Assembly (NCBI GenBank): GCA_029834535.1
Contig: JAQMWT010000464.1
Location: 62,001-126,000, forward strand
Origin: Chrysophaeum taylorii
Lineage: Eukaryota; Sar; Pelagophyceae; Pelagomonadales; Pelagomonadaceae
Length of the DNA: 64,000 nt
Reading direction: 5' to 3'
Shown here piece after piece: positions 28,385 to 39,365 of the stretch (positions are counted from its first letter, which is position 1; each line of letters starts with the position of its first letter). The translations under genes and the position numbers were made by a program. A model generated the notes under the pieces. The model saw only the letters and a program-made list of their open reading frames with translations. It was not told the DNA's origin and searched no databases.

Positions 28385-29869
28385 TCAAAGATCTTTGGCG
28401 TTGGCAATAGCGTTGTTGGCCGTAATGACCGCTCTGGCGATGGCGTAGTCGTATGCGTCGCCGGCGATGTTGGCGCCAGGAAGGGCGTACTGGAGTCTTG
28501 GGGCTGCCTGCGCGATGGTGCGGCGCATGTCGTCGACGACGTCCCGGTCCATGCGGGCGAGCTTGCCGTAGACTTCGGCGAAGGGGTTTGCCGTGGCGCG
28601 CTTGGTCGAGACGACGACGGCCCAGGGATGGGGTCCGGACTGCGTCCAGTCGTCGTCGCCTTTCGAAGGGGTGTGTTGAAACGGCTTTTCCTGTTGTTGG
28701 ACGACCGACGTCGTGACGAGGGGGGCCGGACTGAAGAGCGGGTTGAGGGCGTCAACGAGAAAACTCTCGAAGAAGACCGGAATCGATCCGGCGAGGAGGC
28801 ACTGATACACTGCCGTTCGCGTGGGCGTGACCCCCGGTGGCTGGACGCAGAAGGTCGCCGAAGCATAAAGTGCTACGTGCGGGGTGGAATGCACTAGCCA
28901 CTGCTCGAAATGTTTGAGGGGGCCAGCGGTTTTCCGATTTCGCTGGAGGGTCAAAGCCCGCGCTGCTCGCCAGTCGGTCGCGCATATTCCCGGGGAGAGC
29001 CGCGCGCACGCCACCTTCAAGTTCGAGCGTAGGGAGCTGCCCTTGCGCGCGTGATCGCCGATGGACTGCGCGACTAAATACGTCCGGTTGGCGGAGCGCT
29101 GGTAACGCCGGAGAAGCTCCGCGTCGTCGCGGGATCGAAACCGGACGCCCGTGGTGTACGGGACGATGTGGTGCCTCGGCGCTCCACCCATCGGGGGAAT
29201 GTCGCTGTGGTCTACGACAGCCTCCCCCGTCTCGGCGTCGACTCTGTACGGCGGCTCGATCGTGACCCACTGCATCGACCTCAGCCAATTAAAGGTGTCC
29301 GCGCAGCTCTTTCCCCAGCCCCAGTACATCGAACTCGCGACGCGCGCCACGGGTACGACGTGGTCGAGTCCATTGCGACGCGACGCGTACGAGACCGGCG
29401 CTTCGCCGAAGAATCTCGTGCGAGGCTTCTTCACGGCCTCGACTCGTCTACGCGCCTCGGCGACGAGCGCGCAAATCTCGTGCGGTGGCAGCTTGTCGTC
29501 GCCAAAGGTCATCCGCGAGAGGTCGACGGGCACCACGTACAGCGTGGCCTTCGAGGGATCGCGAGTGCGTCTAGAGTCGACTATCATGCGCTCGAACATT
29601 ACTGATCCCAGAGAATACTGCCCAATATTCTCCGAGTCGTTCAACCACGGTTGTAGCCTCGGCCCGAGCTCGTAGATGTAGATCTTCACCTTCTTTGGGA
29701 CCTCCGCGATATTTTCCACGGCGTGTGCGACTCCCGGCGACGCCTCGTCGATTTCGTCGTCATCGTCGACCAGCTCGACGCGCGCCGACCGCACCACGCT
29801 CCAGACCCGGACGACCAACGCCCCGACCACCAGACACCAAAAGAGCCTAAAGATCGTCGACTCTTTCAT
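28385..29869 (-). CDS. Exostosin-like glycosyltransferase (GT47 family)
   Basis: 494 residues from the ATG at 29869. A short cytosolic tail and one hydrophobic segment (FRLFWCLVVGALVVRVW, about 7-24) make it a type II Golgi protein. The lumenal part opens with KVKIYIYELGPRLQPWL and contains QYSLGSVMFERMIVDSRRTRDPSKATLYVVPVD, the characteristic exostosin pattern (F...l..S..RT.DP..A..ffvP). The distal part has ATFCVQPPGVTPTRTAVYQCLLAGSIPVFF, matching the conserved GT47 region F.L.P.GD...S.R..ea...GCIPVi. It transfers a sugar to a glycan or glycoprotein; donor and acceptor are unknown. It is divergent from the histidine kinase gene. Confidence 0.88.
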   Translation of the reverse strand: MKESTIFRLFWCLVVGALVVRVWSVVRSARVELVDDDDEIDEASPGVAHAVENIAEVPKKVKIYIYELGPRLQPWLNDSENIGQYSLGSVMFERMIVDSRRTRDPSKATLYVVPVDLSRMTFGDDKLPPHEICALVAEARRRVEAVKKPRTRFFGEAPVSYASRRNGLDHVVPVARVASSMYWGWGKSCADTFNWLRSMQWVTIEPPYRVDAETGEAVVDHSDIPPMGGAPRHHIVPYTTGVRFRSRDDAELLRRYQRSANRTYLVAQSIGDHARKGSSLRSNLKVACARLSPGICATDWRAARALTLQRNRKTAGPLKHFEQWLVHSTPHVALYASATFCVQPPGVTPTRTAVYQCLLAGSIPVFFESFLVDALNPLFSPAPLVTTSVVQQQEKPFQHTPSKGDDDWTQSGPHPWAVVVSTKRATANPFAEVYGKLARMDRDVVDDMRRTIAQAAPRLQYALPGANIAGDAYDYAIARAVITANNAIANAKDL

Positions 29870-30135
29870 TCTTGTCGTCGTCGTCTCATCACGGTTTGTG
29901 GAAGAAGATGAAGTCCTTTCCCGACTTTTCTTCGTTCTTGGAACAAACAGGTCAACGTCTCCCTATCTATGACGTCATGAATTGGTCCCTATCGCCCTCC
30001 TTCCTATTATGCTTGCTTGCTTGCTACACACACCCGGCAAGCGGATCGATCTTCCTTCCTTCCTTCCTTCCTTCCTTCTTCTTCGGTGTTGCTTCTTGCT
30101 AGGCTCGAGTGTGCAATCCCCCAAATAACATAAAC
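29870..30135. promoter_or_regulatory. Shared intergenic region of divergent exostosin and histidine kinase genes
   Basis: 266 bp between start codons. Contains a CTTGCTTGC stretch and a CTTC-tetranucleotide repeat (30054-30082). No TATA box is evident. The promoter role is inferred from geometry only. Confidence 0.4.
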
Positions 30136-31053
30136 ATGACGATCAAGCCCCCCGCGGAGACGACGACGATGACGACAAAGGCATGGTCGCTGTCCCCGCG
30201 CAGCACCCAGCAGAGCTTCAAGTCGACAAGTAAATGGCGGCGGCGAATGATTTACAAGTCTTCCTCGCTCCGCCAGCACGCGGCTTTCGTCGGGATCTGG
30301 ACGACCATGATGGCGGCGCTGCTGTGCATGGGACTCCTGACGCAGACTTATATAGTGCGCGAGCGGACGACGCGCCAGCTCAGAGACCGACTGCGCGACA
30401 TCGACCACGGCATTTTGATTTACGTGTACCGCGGCGCCCACGCGAGCGACGACGGACACAAAGACTACTACGACCCCGTCGCTGAACTCGAGCGCCTCGA
30501 CGACTGGTTTCGCCGTGCCAAGAGGTCCTACCCAAAGCTCCGCCGAGCAAACGGCAAATACGAGACGTACTGCGACGCCGCGATCGACCTGGTGGTCAAC
30601 ACGACAGCGACGACCGCGAAGGCCCTCGCGTCGTACGAAGACGCCCTCGACCATCTCTTCGACAAATTGGACGCCATCCAGGCGGCATCGGGCCAAGCTC
30701 AGATCACGCTGAGCTATGTCGTGAGCGCGCTCGCCGTCTTCTACTTTGTCGTTTTCCTCGTCGTCGCCATCAACGCCGTCACCGCCAAAGTCAAGCAAAA
30801 GGCCGCCGTGCGCCAGCACGCGACGCTCATCGCCGGGATGGGCGTCCCGTGTTTGGTGGTCGAGGCGTGCGACCAAATTCCCACCATCGTTCACGCCAAC
30901 ACGGCCGCGCTCGACGCGTTTGGCTTTGCTTTCGGCGAACTCGTCGGCTCGAGCGCCGACGTTGCGCTGCCGGGGTTCTACGCGGCGTGCGGCGATGAGG
31001 CCGCCGACGACCGAGCGTCGTCGACGTCGAGCAGCATGATGAACACCGCCTCT

Positions 31054-31085
<32 letters not shown>

Positions 31086-32733
31086 GGGCCGCAAGGTGAA
31101 GGGCCTGACCAAGGACGGCCGCGAGCTCGACCTCGTCGCGCACGTCACGCGCGTTTCCGACCTCGCGACGGGCAGCGAGCGCCACATCATCGTATGCCAG
31201 GACATCACCGAGCTCTCGAATGCTTGCGACGAGCTTGCCGTCCAAAAGAAGGTGCTGAGCCAGTTTGTCCACGAAATGTAAGCATACCGTGCCTCCACTT
31301 CACCTCCTTACGACTTTGCCACCACCGTAGGCGCAACAAGTACGTACCGTCGGTCGCGATCCTCGAGCAGATCGGGTCGCTCATCGACGAGGCCAATTCG
31401 GATGCCGAGATCAAGGCCGAGCTCGTCGCGATCCGGGGGGACATATCGATGAGCATCGCGCTTTTGCACGAAGCCGACCAGCTCGTCCACACGCGCCTCC
31501 AGCTCCACAAGGTCTACTCGGGAAACTACGTCTCGCATCCAAACGTCGAGACGGTCGACCTCGAGGAAATCCTTGAAGCTCGCGTCAAGGCCGCCGCCGC
31601 TCTCGGCCACAAGGATGTCGACTTTCGGTTTACTACGTCCTACCGCGACGGACTCGACGTCTTCGTGCGCCTCGACATGTACATGTGGACGCACGTCGTC
31701 AACAACCTTCTCTCCAACGCGCGCAAGCACACGACCGCGGGTAGCGTCACGCTCTCGTTCCTCGGTCAAGAGGAGGGCGGACGGTTGACGTTCTCGGTCG
31801 TCGACACGGGCCGCGGCATGGCGCCCAGCATCTCCGACCGCTTGTTTCGCGAGGAAGTCGCGTCGGGCGACGTCCGCGGCGTCGGGTTGGGCCTCGTCTC
31901 GTGCCGGCTCTTCGCCGAAGCCATCGGCGGGCGCGTGTGGCTCGAACGCACGACGGCCGCCACCTTCGATACCCCGGGCGGCAGCGAGTTCCGCTTCGCA
32001 TTACCTGGCCGCGTAGTCAAGCTCGAGACGTCCTCTCCCCCCGACGGCAGCACTCCGCGCGACGACACGTGGGAAAAAAGCCCCGAGACCGTCGCGACGC
32101 TACCAAACAAAGGCGTCGTCGCGCCGTTCTCTCCTCGCCAGCTGACGGTTGTCATCCTCGAAGACTCGCAGCTCATCCGACGCTCTATTATCGCCAAGCT
32201 CAAGTCGGCTTGCACGCGCCTCGGCATCCGAGTCCCGTGGATCTACGTCGAGCACGAGACCGTGGAGGCCATGCTCCCCACTATTAGCAGCCTCACGTTT
32301 CGCAACGACGTTCTCGTCACCGTCGACGAGAACTTGGACGCCAAGGTTTGTTTGTCGTCTTTACTTTTTGGCATTCGTTAACGCGTCCTCGCAGGGCGGC
32401 GTTCTCAAAGGCGCCGACCTCATCCGGGCCTTGAAAGCGGAAGAGCATTTTTACGGTGTCATCGTGAGTGTCTCCGGCGAAGACGACACCGCCTCCGAAC
32501 ACGTCCGCCTCGGCGCCGACATCCACTGGGGCAAGCCTCTCCCAAAGGTCGATGTGCTCATCGAGACGCTCGAAACCGCCTTCGCCAACAAGAAACATGA
32601 TGCATGCCCCACGTCGATCTGCCTCCTCTCGAACCAGGAAGGCCACGACGACGGTCAGGAGGGCCCGCTGCCGCCCAGTCCGAGCCTCGAGAGGAGTTTC
32701 AGCAGTCACTACTCCAACCACTATGGACTATAA
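30136..32733 (+). CDS. Hybrid sensor histidine kinase with PAS and receiver domains (two introns)
   Basis: Exons 30136-31277, 31331-32345 and 32395-32733; introns of 53 and 49 nt, both GT-AG and frame-preserving. Two membrane helices (about residues 46-66 and 190-212) enclose an extracytosolic sensor region. A PAS-like domain follows (VPCLVVEACDQIPTIVHANTAALDAFGFAFGELVG ... HIIVCQDIT) with an inserted run of Asn. The phospho-acceptor H-box FVHEMRNKYVPS spans the first intron. The ATPase domain has N-box NNLLSNARKH, G1 VDTGRGMAP and G2 GVGLGLV. The receiver has ILEDS, a phosphorylatable Asp in VDENLD spanning the second intron, and GKPLP. All key residues are present, so an active His-Asp relay kinase is expected. 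The stimulus is unknown. Confidence 0.9.
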
Positions 32734-34903
32734 CGACGGTGATGGCTCGAGTGACGTCCGCGGCGAGACAACGCACGCTCTCAATCAGCTAGTCAATCAG
32801 CCAACTAAAACCCGTACTCAGGATATTCTCACGTGTTACGTCAAAACTGCCAGGTAACAAGAACGAACAACATGCGACTCGATCATACTATCTGATGTCC
32901 GGTACCACATAGTATACCACCCAATCCCTGCGTGTGTGTCCACACCCCTTTTTATTCAATTTTAGCAGTCGACTCTAAAAAAAAACGCACTCTCGGTGTA
33001 ATAAACAGCACCAGGTCACTTCCTGACGAACAAAGAAACAAAAGGATAAGTCTAGGCGCGGATGACGAGTCGTCGACGTCGTGATGTTGGTGTCGCATCG
33101 CACGTTTCCATTCGATTTCCTCACTGGGTCACGGTCGAAAACTTCTAAGGTGTGATAGGACAGGTGATATAGCACACGATCGCCACCGCAACAGGCAAAC
33201 ATCACAACACGCGCGTCGCGCCAATCTCCAGTCACGAAACAGCATTGCAATAAGGGTGTTTCGCGGCGACCAGCACCTGCGTGCCGTCTTCGACGATGGT
33301 GGCTTGCTGTCGCTCGCTACCCTCCGGCGACTGCGCGACATTGCATGCCGTGCCGAGTACGGCGCGACAGTGATGATTGCGCGAGACCATGCTGTCGAAA
33401 TCGACGGTTGCGGTCAGGAGGCGGGATTTGCTCGCTGCTTCTTTGGACGCAACGTCGTCCTGCGGGAGCGCATGGTCTGCCGTTCAACGTGGGCGCCCCG
33501 TTCGCCGACACCGGCGCTTCCGCCCGATGCGCATTGGCTCACAGGCGGCCCGCGCCAACCCTGCGTGCTCACGTTCGCACTCCCCCCTCTCTAAGGATTC
33601 GACCCTTAAAACCCCTAGGCCACGCAATCCTCCAAACCCCGGAACGCCCGTGCTCCTGTTCGCACAGCAGTCAGATTCAAAAACCCTTGGCCACGTCACC
33701 GTGAACCTCAGTTTTAGTATCTGTACGAGGCCCGTGGGCCAAGTCGGACACAGGGAGCTGCGCGTTCTCGATAGGGAGATGTCCGCGCGCGCGGTGCTGC
33801 TCACCTCCGCAGAAAGTCGCCGTACAGGTGCACCCCACGCGCTAAATCTCAGAGGCATAAATAACGCTGGATTTTTGGAAATAAGGTGTGGGCAGCAGCT
33901 CTTCGACAAGATGACACCCCTCTTGTACGAAGGAGGCAGGGCAGCTACGTAGCTGGGTAGGGTGGAATCAAGCGTTTTAGAGACGGCGACACGTGCATCC
34001 AGGTAATTCGGTCATGCCACGGCCCCAAAACCTACGGACGTCAACGACGAGGAGGACGAGCATGGTGAACAGCATGAAGAGATGGAGGAGGTGTGTTTGG
34101 AGTGCCGAACGTGAAAAGTGTCCCACAAACGTGGTTTCTGCGCCTGCTCCGCCCCGCGGAATTCGGTGCGCTGGTCCAGCCGCCAGCCGGTCAGCTGGCT
34201 AATGCTTGTAAGACAACTGCAAGCTGTGAGAACACACGACTTTGGCGAGCTTCATGTAAAACCCGTCCCATTCGTATCCATAGGCTTCACATATATTGGC
34301 GTGAATAACGTTGCAGCATTGAATAAAGACGGCAAGCAATGCGAATACGTCTGCCGCAATTGACACTTCTTTTTCGGTTCCTGTCGCCGTGTGTACCAAC
34401 CAACTTCTGCGTCGCAACGACGCTTTCAGCGACGGAAGTTACGAATACAGCAACCTCTACCGCAATAATGTTACGTTCAGAGCTTTCTCCTCAGGTGAAT
34501 AATCCACCTGTGTCGGCATCGTTCGTTCTCTGCAGCCCGAGATGCAATCTCTAGTTGAGCTCTGCATATCCGAGGGTAATAATCGAAAGGCGAGTGCACT
34601 TCTACGTGGTGGTGGTGTAAGGTACGTAGCTTGAAGTTGACTTCTACAGTAATCGTATCGGGTCATAATTGTTCTTTCTGATGAACTGTGGAGTTATTAT
34701 ATTATGACATCATACCAAAACAAAACAAAAAATGTGTATGACATCATCATTCTATTGATTATGACGTAAACTAGTTGTGAGGAATCCGTCGTTGAGAGTG
34801 TCTGCCCGAAGAAGAAAATCTGGCACACAGCCAATCTCTCAGCTCACATACTGCAGCAGGTCCCGTCCCTTCCCGACGAAGAACGAATAAAGAAAGGGAT
34901 ACG
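32734..34903. other. Gene-poor stretch with a duplicated gene end
   Basis: No supported gene. About 33010-33110 resembles 34860-34960, which includes the 3' end of the nucleotide-sugar transporter gene. A plus-strand open frame at 33377-33952 has no recognisable domain. Poly-A-rich and AT-rich tracts occur at about 34700-34770. Confidence 0.5.
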
Positions 34904-36010
34904 TCAAGGCGCGGATGAGGAGTCGTCGTCGCCGTCGCCGTCGTGATGTTGGTGTCGAAGTTGTTTGTCAACGGGCGCGTATTGCCAGCGGGGTGGCGTA
35001 GACGGTGTTGTTGTTAGAACCAAATCTCCTTTCGAAGAAGAATTCGAAGAAGAATTCGAAGAATTCGCGGGTCCGAAGAGGTCATCGGGGAGGTAGAAGA
35101 GGAGGATCGCGAGGAGACAGAGGAGAAGCGAGGCGGCGTAACCGAGGTCGACCTGGAGGCCGAAGAAGGCGACGGAGAAGACGGTCGCGATGACGACGGC
35201 GATGACGTCGGCGACGACCTGGCCGATCGCGTCGATGTACTTGAAGATGGCCCCCACAGCATAGCCCGCGCAGGCCTGGAGAAGGACGACGGTCCAGGTC
35301 CAGGCGGAGAAGCCGGCGAAGGAGGCCGTCCGAACCAACATCGTCCGGGGCCGGGGGGCGGCCGCGAGAAGTTCTCTCAGGAGGAGGGCAAGATAGTTAA
35401 AGGAGACGCCTTCGCCGTAGAGAACGATGTTCTGGAGATGAAGGCCGAGGGCCGAGTGTTTGTAGGCGAGCTCGCAGGCGACGGCCGAGGCGCCGGAGAG
35501 AACGAGGACGACGAAGACGAGGGCAAAGGCAGGCCAGCCGCCCGACTGAGCCCCTTTCGCGAGCTCGAATTCAGACCTCTGCGCGGTCGTGGTGCCAACG
35601 ACAATCAGCGCCGCGGCGAGCCACTGGCGCGGCGCGAGGCGGCGACTCGAGGGCGGAAGAGAGTACAGAGCGCCGATCACGACGATCTTCAAGTTCCACA
35701 GCACGGCGAGGAGGCCGGGATTGACTCGTCGTACGAGGTCGTACCGCATGTTGTTGACCACGAGGTATCCCGTGGCTGCCGGGGCGAAGTAGAGCCAGAG
35801 CTTGGGGGCCATTACGTCGGTCGGGATGCCCCCCTTCGACATGGACCACACGAAGGTGATCCCGAGCTTGATGGCCTCGGCGTAGAATGTCGCCTCGATC
35901 GGATTGAAGAGGACGTGCCCGTTGACCTCGGCGGCGCGCATCGCGAGGCCCGTGCTCGCGATCAACGCGGCGCCACCGAGAGTCAAGGCAATGCTGGCGT
36001 GCCTCCTCAT
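34904..36010 (-). CDS. Nucleotide-sugar transporter (SLC35A-like, drug/metabolite transporter superfamily)
   Basis: 368 residues from the ATG at 36010. About ten hydrophobic helices are visible, the usual number for Golgi nucleotide-sugar transporters. Diagnostic stretches include YFAPAATGYLVVNNMRYDLVRRVNPGLLAVLWNLKIV, which matches the P.liY..qNnl.y..l...d....qvl.qlKI region of the CMP-sialic acid/UDP-galactose transporter family, and the late KYIDAIGQVVADVIAVVIATVFSVAFFG helix pair. The hydrophilic tail is Ser-, Asn- and Asp-rich. The donor substrate cannot be decided. It would supply Golgi transferases such as the exostosin-like enzyme. Divergent from BBS1 with 56 bp between start codons. 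Confidence 0.85.
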   Translation of the reverse strand: MRRHASIALTLGGAALIASTGLAMRAAEVNGHVLFNPIEATFYAEAIKLGITFVWSMSKGGIPTDVMAPKLWLYFAPAATGYLVVNNMRYDLVRRVNPGLLAVLWNLKIVVIGALYSLPPSSRRLAPRQWLAAALIVVGTTTAQRSEFELAKGAQSGGWPAFALVFVVLVLSGASAVACELAYKHSALGLHLQNIVLYGEGVSFNYLALLLRELLAAAPRPRTMLVRTASFAGFSAWTWTVVLLQACAGYAVGAIFKYIDAIGQVVADVIAVVIATVFSVAFFGLQVDLGYAASLLLCLLAILLFYLPDDLFGPANSSNSSSNSSSKGDLVLTTTPSTPPRWQYAPVDKQLRHQHHDGDGDDDSSSAP

Positions 36011-36066
36011 AAAAATAACCCTCGCTTGTGACTTTTTTTTGCCCGCGCGGCGGCGTTAGCGCCACC

Positions 36067-37902
36067 ATGGCTCCCTGGCTCCACGCGCACTACGACAAGC
36101 TCGCCGGGATCAGGGCCCATGCGGGCGGGATCGCGCTGGCGGAGGTCGAGGGGGGCGAGGGCGCCTTGGTTGTGGCCGACTACGCGCGGAAGTTGCGGGT
36201 TTTCAAGGGAACGCGACAGACCGCCGAGATCCCGTTGCCCCCGAGTAGCGAAATTCCGAGCGGCGTGTGCGGGTTTTACATGGACGACAAGAAGATTCCA
36301 GCGATCGGGGTGGCGAGCGGGCCGCATTTGTACGTGTTCCGGTGTCTGCGGCCGTACCACAAGTACACGGCGCCTCCGGTCGAGGCAGACGCTCTCGAGG
36401 CGAAGGTTTGGAGGTCGGAGGAGATGTCACCCGCCGATATCCGGACGGCGCTGGCCGCGGCCCACGCCGAGGGGGCTAAGTTGGGGCCGCGGTCCCTGGC
36501 GATGCTGCCGCTTACCTCCGAATCGAAGCAGCGGGCGCACGTCGAGCGAGTTTCGAAAATTCCGACGACGGTAGAGACGACTATCACGTGCACGACAACG
36601 CTCCCGAAAGCGTCCGAGGAGCCCCACGCGATGAGCTGCGTGGTCCTCGGGACCGAGAGTCGGAAGGTGATAGTGCTGGAACCCTCTGCGAAGGCCGCGC
36701 TCTGCGAGGTCGAGGTCCCGGCGCCTCCCGCGATCCTTCGAGCCGCGGGTTGTTTCGACGTCGATTGGCGCGTTTATGTCGCGTGTAGAGACGCGAGGGT
36801 GTACACCATCACCATCGGCGATCACCGCGGGACCGCCGTGATCAGGAAACCGCATCTCGAACTCGAAGCGCAGCCCGCGGGCCTCGTCGTAAAGGACAAA
36901 CACCTCTACGTCGCGACCGCGGACTCGCGCGTCGCGTGCTACCTCCTCAAGGGCCGACGCCACAAGGTATTTTCGTTGGCGATGCCCGCTCCGGTGACCA
37001 ACATGGAACTTCTGGTTGTCCGCAAGGCGAGGCAGGTGACGGTGTTGTTGGTGGCGTTGGCGAACGGCGAAGTGCGGGTCTATCGCGACAAGGACCTCGT
37101 CGACGTCCTGCGCGTGAACGAGGTCGTGGCGGCCATGACCTCGGGGACCTACGGCCGCGAAGACAATACCCTCATATTGGTCACTCAAAATGGCTCCTTG
37201 CTGGTGAAAATGCTCCCGCGCACGGCTACTTTTGAGGTTGGTTCGACGACGGCCAAAGGCGGCCCGCCGCCGGAGCAGGACGTCCCTCTCGACATTCCTA
37301 AAAGGACGCGACTGTACTTGGACCAAATCGACCGCGAAAAAGCCAACGCTCCCGCGATATTCCGGACCTTCCAAAAAGATGCCCTCAAGCTCAAAATCGC
37401 CACAGCGACTGCCTATCTCCAGCTCCGGGACGACGATACGGCGAATCCTGACGACAATACCGCCAACGATGATGATGATGATAATAATAATAATAATAAT
37501 ACGGCGGCCGCCGCGCTCACGCTCGCCGCCAAAGTGAATGGGCTGGGGCCCTTTTTTCACATTGTTTTGGAAGTCCGCCTCAACGCGGGCCTAACTTCCC
37601 CGCTCCGCGACCTCCCCGTGGTCCTCTCGTACGACCCCGACCTCTACCGCACGAGTCGACCGGCCGCGACGCTCCCCCTCCTCATCCCAGGGATAGCCGC
37701 CCACGCCATCTTCGAGATCGAGTGCATCGACGAATCAAAGCCCGCCCACCCCATCGCCATCTCCGTCCTCGGACATGAGGAGGAGGAGGAGGAGGAGGGC
37801 TCTGATGATGATGATGATGATGATGATGATGGTGATGATGATGGTGACAAGCCCCTCGTCTCCAGCACGCTCATCATGCCGCAGTCGGAGACCCTCGATT
37901 GA
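36067..37902 (+). CDS. BBS1: BBS1, subunit of the BBSome (ciliary trafficking complex)
   Basis: 611 residues, near the length of animal BBS1 (about 593). The ATG is in a GCCACCATGG context. It starts WLHAHYDKLAGIRAHAGGIAL, corresponding to WLDAHYDPMANIHTF in human BBS1. It continues with ASGPHLYVFRCLRPYHKYTAPP, SCVVLGTESRKVIVLEP, LANGEVRVYRDKDLVDVL, GTYGREDNTLILVT and KRTRLYLDQIDRE, all recognisable parts of the beta-propeller and following helical region. The C-terminal gamma-adaptin-ear-like part (GLGPFFHIVLEVRLN) is also present. Asn, Glu and Asp runs from trinucleotide repeats interrupt it. BBS1 recruits cargo in the BBSome, so the organism should build cilia. Confidence 0.95.
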   Translation: MAPWLHAHYDKLAGIRAHAGGIALAEVEGGEGALVVADYARKLRVFKGTRQTAEIPLPPSSEIPSGVCGFYMDDKKIPAIGVASGPHLYVFRCLRPYHKYTAPPVEADALEAKVWRSEEMSPADIRTALAAAHAEGAKLGPRSLAMLPLTSESKQRAHVERVSKIPTTVETTITCTTTLPKASEEPHAMSCVVLGTESRKVIVLEPSAKAALCEVEVPAPPAILRAAGCFDVDWRVYVACRDARVYTITIGDHRGTAVIRKPHLELEAQPAGLVVKDKHLYVATADSRVACYLLKGRRHKVFSLAMPAPVTNMELLVVRKARQVTVLLVALANGEVRVYRDKDLVDVLRVNEVVAAMTSGTYGREDNTLILVTQNGSLLVKMLPRTATFEVGSTTAKGGPPPEQDVPLDIPKRTRLYLDQIDREKANAPAIFRTFQKDALKLKIATATAYLQLRDDDTANPDDNTANDDDDDNNNNNNTAAAALTLAAKVNGLGPFFHIVLEVRLNAGLTSPLRDLPVVLSYDPDLYRTSRPAATLPLLIPGIAAHAIFEIECIDESKPAHPIAISVLGHEEEEEEEGSDDDDDDDDDGDDDGDKPLVSSTLIMPQSETLD

Positions 37903-37979
37903 TCGATTGAGATTATATAATTCGATACATAATAAGGCTGCTGCTCTGCTGATCATCACTTACGTAATTAATTAGTTAA

Positions 37980-39242
37980 TTAATCTTCGAGGACGGCGGC
38001 GATGGCGGCGGCGAGGGGCTCGACGTTGCGGGTGTTGACGCCCGCCATGGAGACGCGGCCGTTGTCGAGCATGTAGACGTGGTGTTTCTCGCGGAGCTCG
38101 AGGACCTGGGACTTGGTGAGTCCGGTGAAACAGAACATGCCGATCTGGGAGGTGATGTGGTCCCAATCGTGGTCGCGCGTGGCATTCTCGAGGTGTGACC
38201 TCAGCAAGCCGCGCGTCTCGAAGATGCGGTCGGACATGACGTGGAGCGAGTCGAGCCAGCTCGCGTAGAGGTCGGGGTCTTCGAGGACGGTGGACACGAT
38301 CCTGGCCCCAAAGGCAGGGGGGTTCGAGTACATCGCGCGGGCGATTTTCTTGAGATGTCCTAGAACGGCGTCGCGTTCCTCGACCCTCACCGTCGCGTGG
38401 AGCGCGCCGACGCGCTCCGAGTAGAGGCCGAAGTTCTTCGAGAAGCTGACGCAGGCCCAGGGGGCTAGGCCTTTTTCGAAGAAAAGCCGAAACGGCTTGG
38501 CATCGCGGTCGAGATCGCCCGTCGCGAAGCCGAGGTAGGCAGAATCGAAGAGGGGCAAAAGGGATTTGCGCGCGAACAGATCGGCGAGAATTTCCCACTG
38601 AGGGAGCGTCAAGTCAACGCCGGTAGGATTGTGCGCGCAGAGGTGGAGGAGCACGATCGACCCGTCGGGTGCGGCGTCGAGGTCGGCGAGCATGGATTCG
38701 AAATCGAGTCGCGACGTCGCGTCGTCGAGATACGCGTACGTTCTCGGGTCCGCGAAGCCCGCGTCGCGCGCGATGTTGAAGTGGTTCGACCACGTGATCC
38801 GCGGCAGATAGAGGGGCGCGTCGAAGAACCGTTTCAAAAACTCGAGCGAGAGCCGCACGGCGCCGGTGCCGGACAACGTCTGGACGGTGACGGCGGAGGC
38901 GACGTCGTCTCCGTACATGAGGCGCTGCGTCGCCCTGGTGAATGCGGGAAGCCCGTCGATCGGGAGGTACTCGTGGTCCGCCGTCAGGAGCCGCTCGGTC
39001 GCCACGCGCACTGCCGGCAGAACCCAGGGCTCGCCGTCGTTCGTGCGGTATGCTCCGACCGTGAGGTCGATCTTCGACGACGTGAAGGGGTCCTGGCGAA
39101 ACACCACCTTGAGCCCCAGAATCGGGTCGGCCGGAGGCACGCCGACGTGCGTCCACCGCGCCGCGCACGTCTCCTGCTGCGCCGAGGACGACGACGACAA
39201 GAGCATGGTGATCATCATGGCACGACAACAAGAACAAATCAT
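37980..39242 (-). CDS. Aspartate aminotransferase (class I/II PLP enzyme)
   Basis: 420 residues from the ATG at 39242. The fold-type I signatures are in order: VGAYRTNDGEPWVLPAVR (62-79), EYLPIDGLPAF (91-101), QTLSGTGAVR (121-130), HNPTGVD (204-210), the PLP-ring Asp and Tyr in FDSAYLGFATGD (Asp233), and the Schiff-base Lys in VSFSKNFGLYSERVGAL (Lys269). The substrate Arg is in NGRVSMAGVN near the end. It interconverts aspartate/2-oxoglutarate and oxaloacetate/glutamate. The short N-terminal extension (MICSCCRAMMITMLLSSSSS) might be a weak targeting sequence; the compartment is uncertain. Divergent from the next gene with 41 bp between start codons. Confidence 0.95.
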   Translation of the reverse strand: MICSCCRAMMITMLLSSSSSAQQETCAARWTHVGVPPADPILGLKVVFRQDPFTSSKIDLTVGAYRTNDGEPWVLPAVRVATERLLTADHEYLPIDGLPAFTRATQRLMYGDDVASAVTVQTLSGTGAVRLSLEFLKRFFDAPLYLPRITWSNHFNIARDAGFADPRTYAYLDDATSRLDFESMLADLDAAPDGSIVLLHLCAHNPTGVDLTLPQWEILADLFARKSLLPLFDSAYLGFATGDLDRDAKPFRLFFEKGLAPWACVSFSKNFGLYSERVGALHATVRVEERDAVLGHLKKIARAMYSNPPAFGARIVSTVLEDPDLYASWLDSLHVMSDRIFETRGLLRSHLENATRDHDWDHITSQIGMFCFTGLTKSQVLELREKHHVYMLDNGRVSMAGVNTRNVEPLAAAIAAVLED

Positions 39243-39283
39243 CGTGCCGTTAGAACGTTGCTTTTCCGTTGAATTTTGTGGTA

Positions 39284-39330
39284 ATGGCCCCTACCACTGG
39301 CACGAGGCGCGATGATGAGTCCTCCTCCTC

Positions 39331-39365
<35 letters not shown>

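Noticed and set aside
33377-33952. 191-codon plus-strand open frame
   Set aside because: No domain, no clear start context and mixed composition; kept only as part of the intergenic description.
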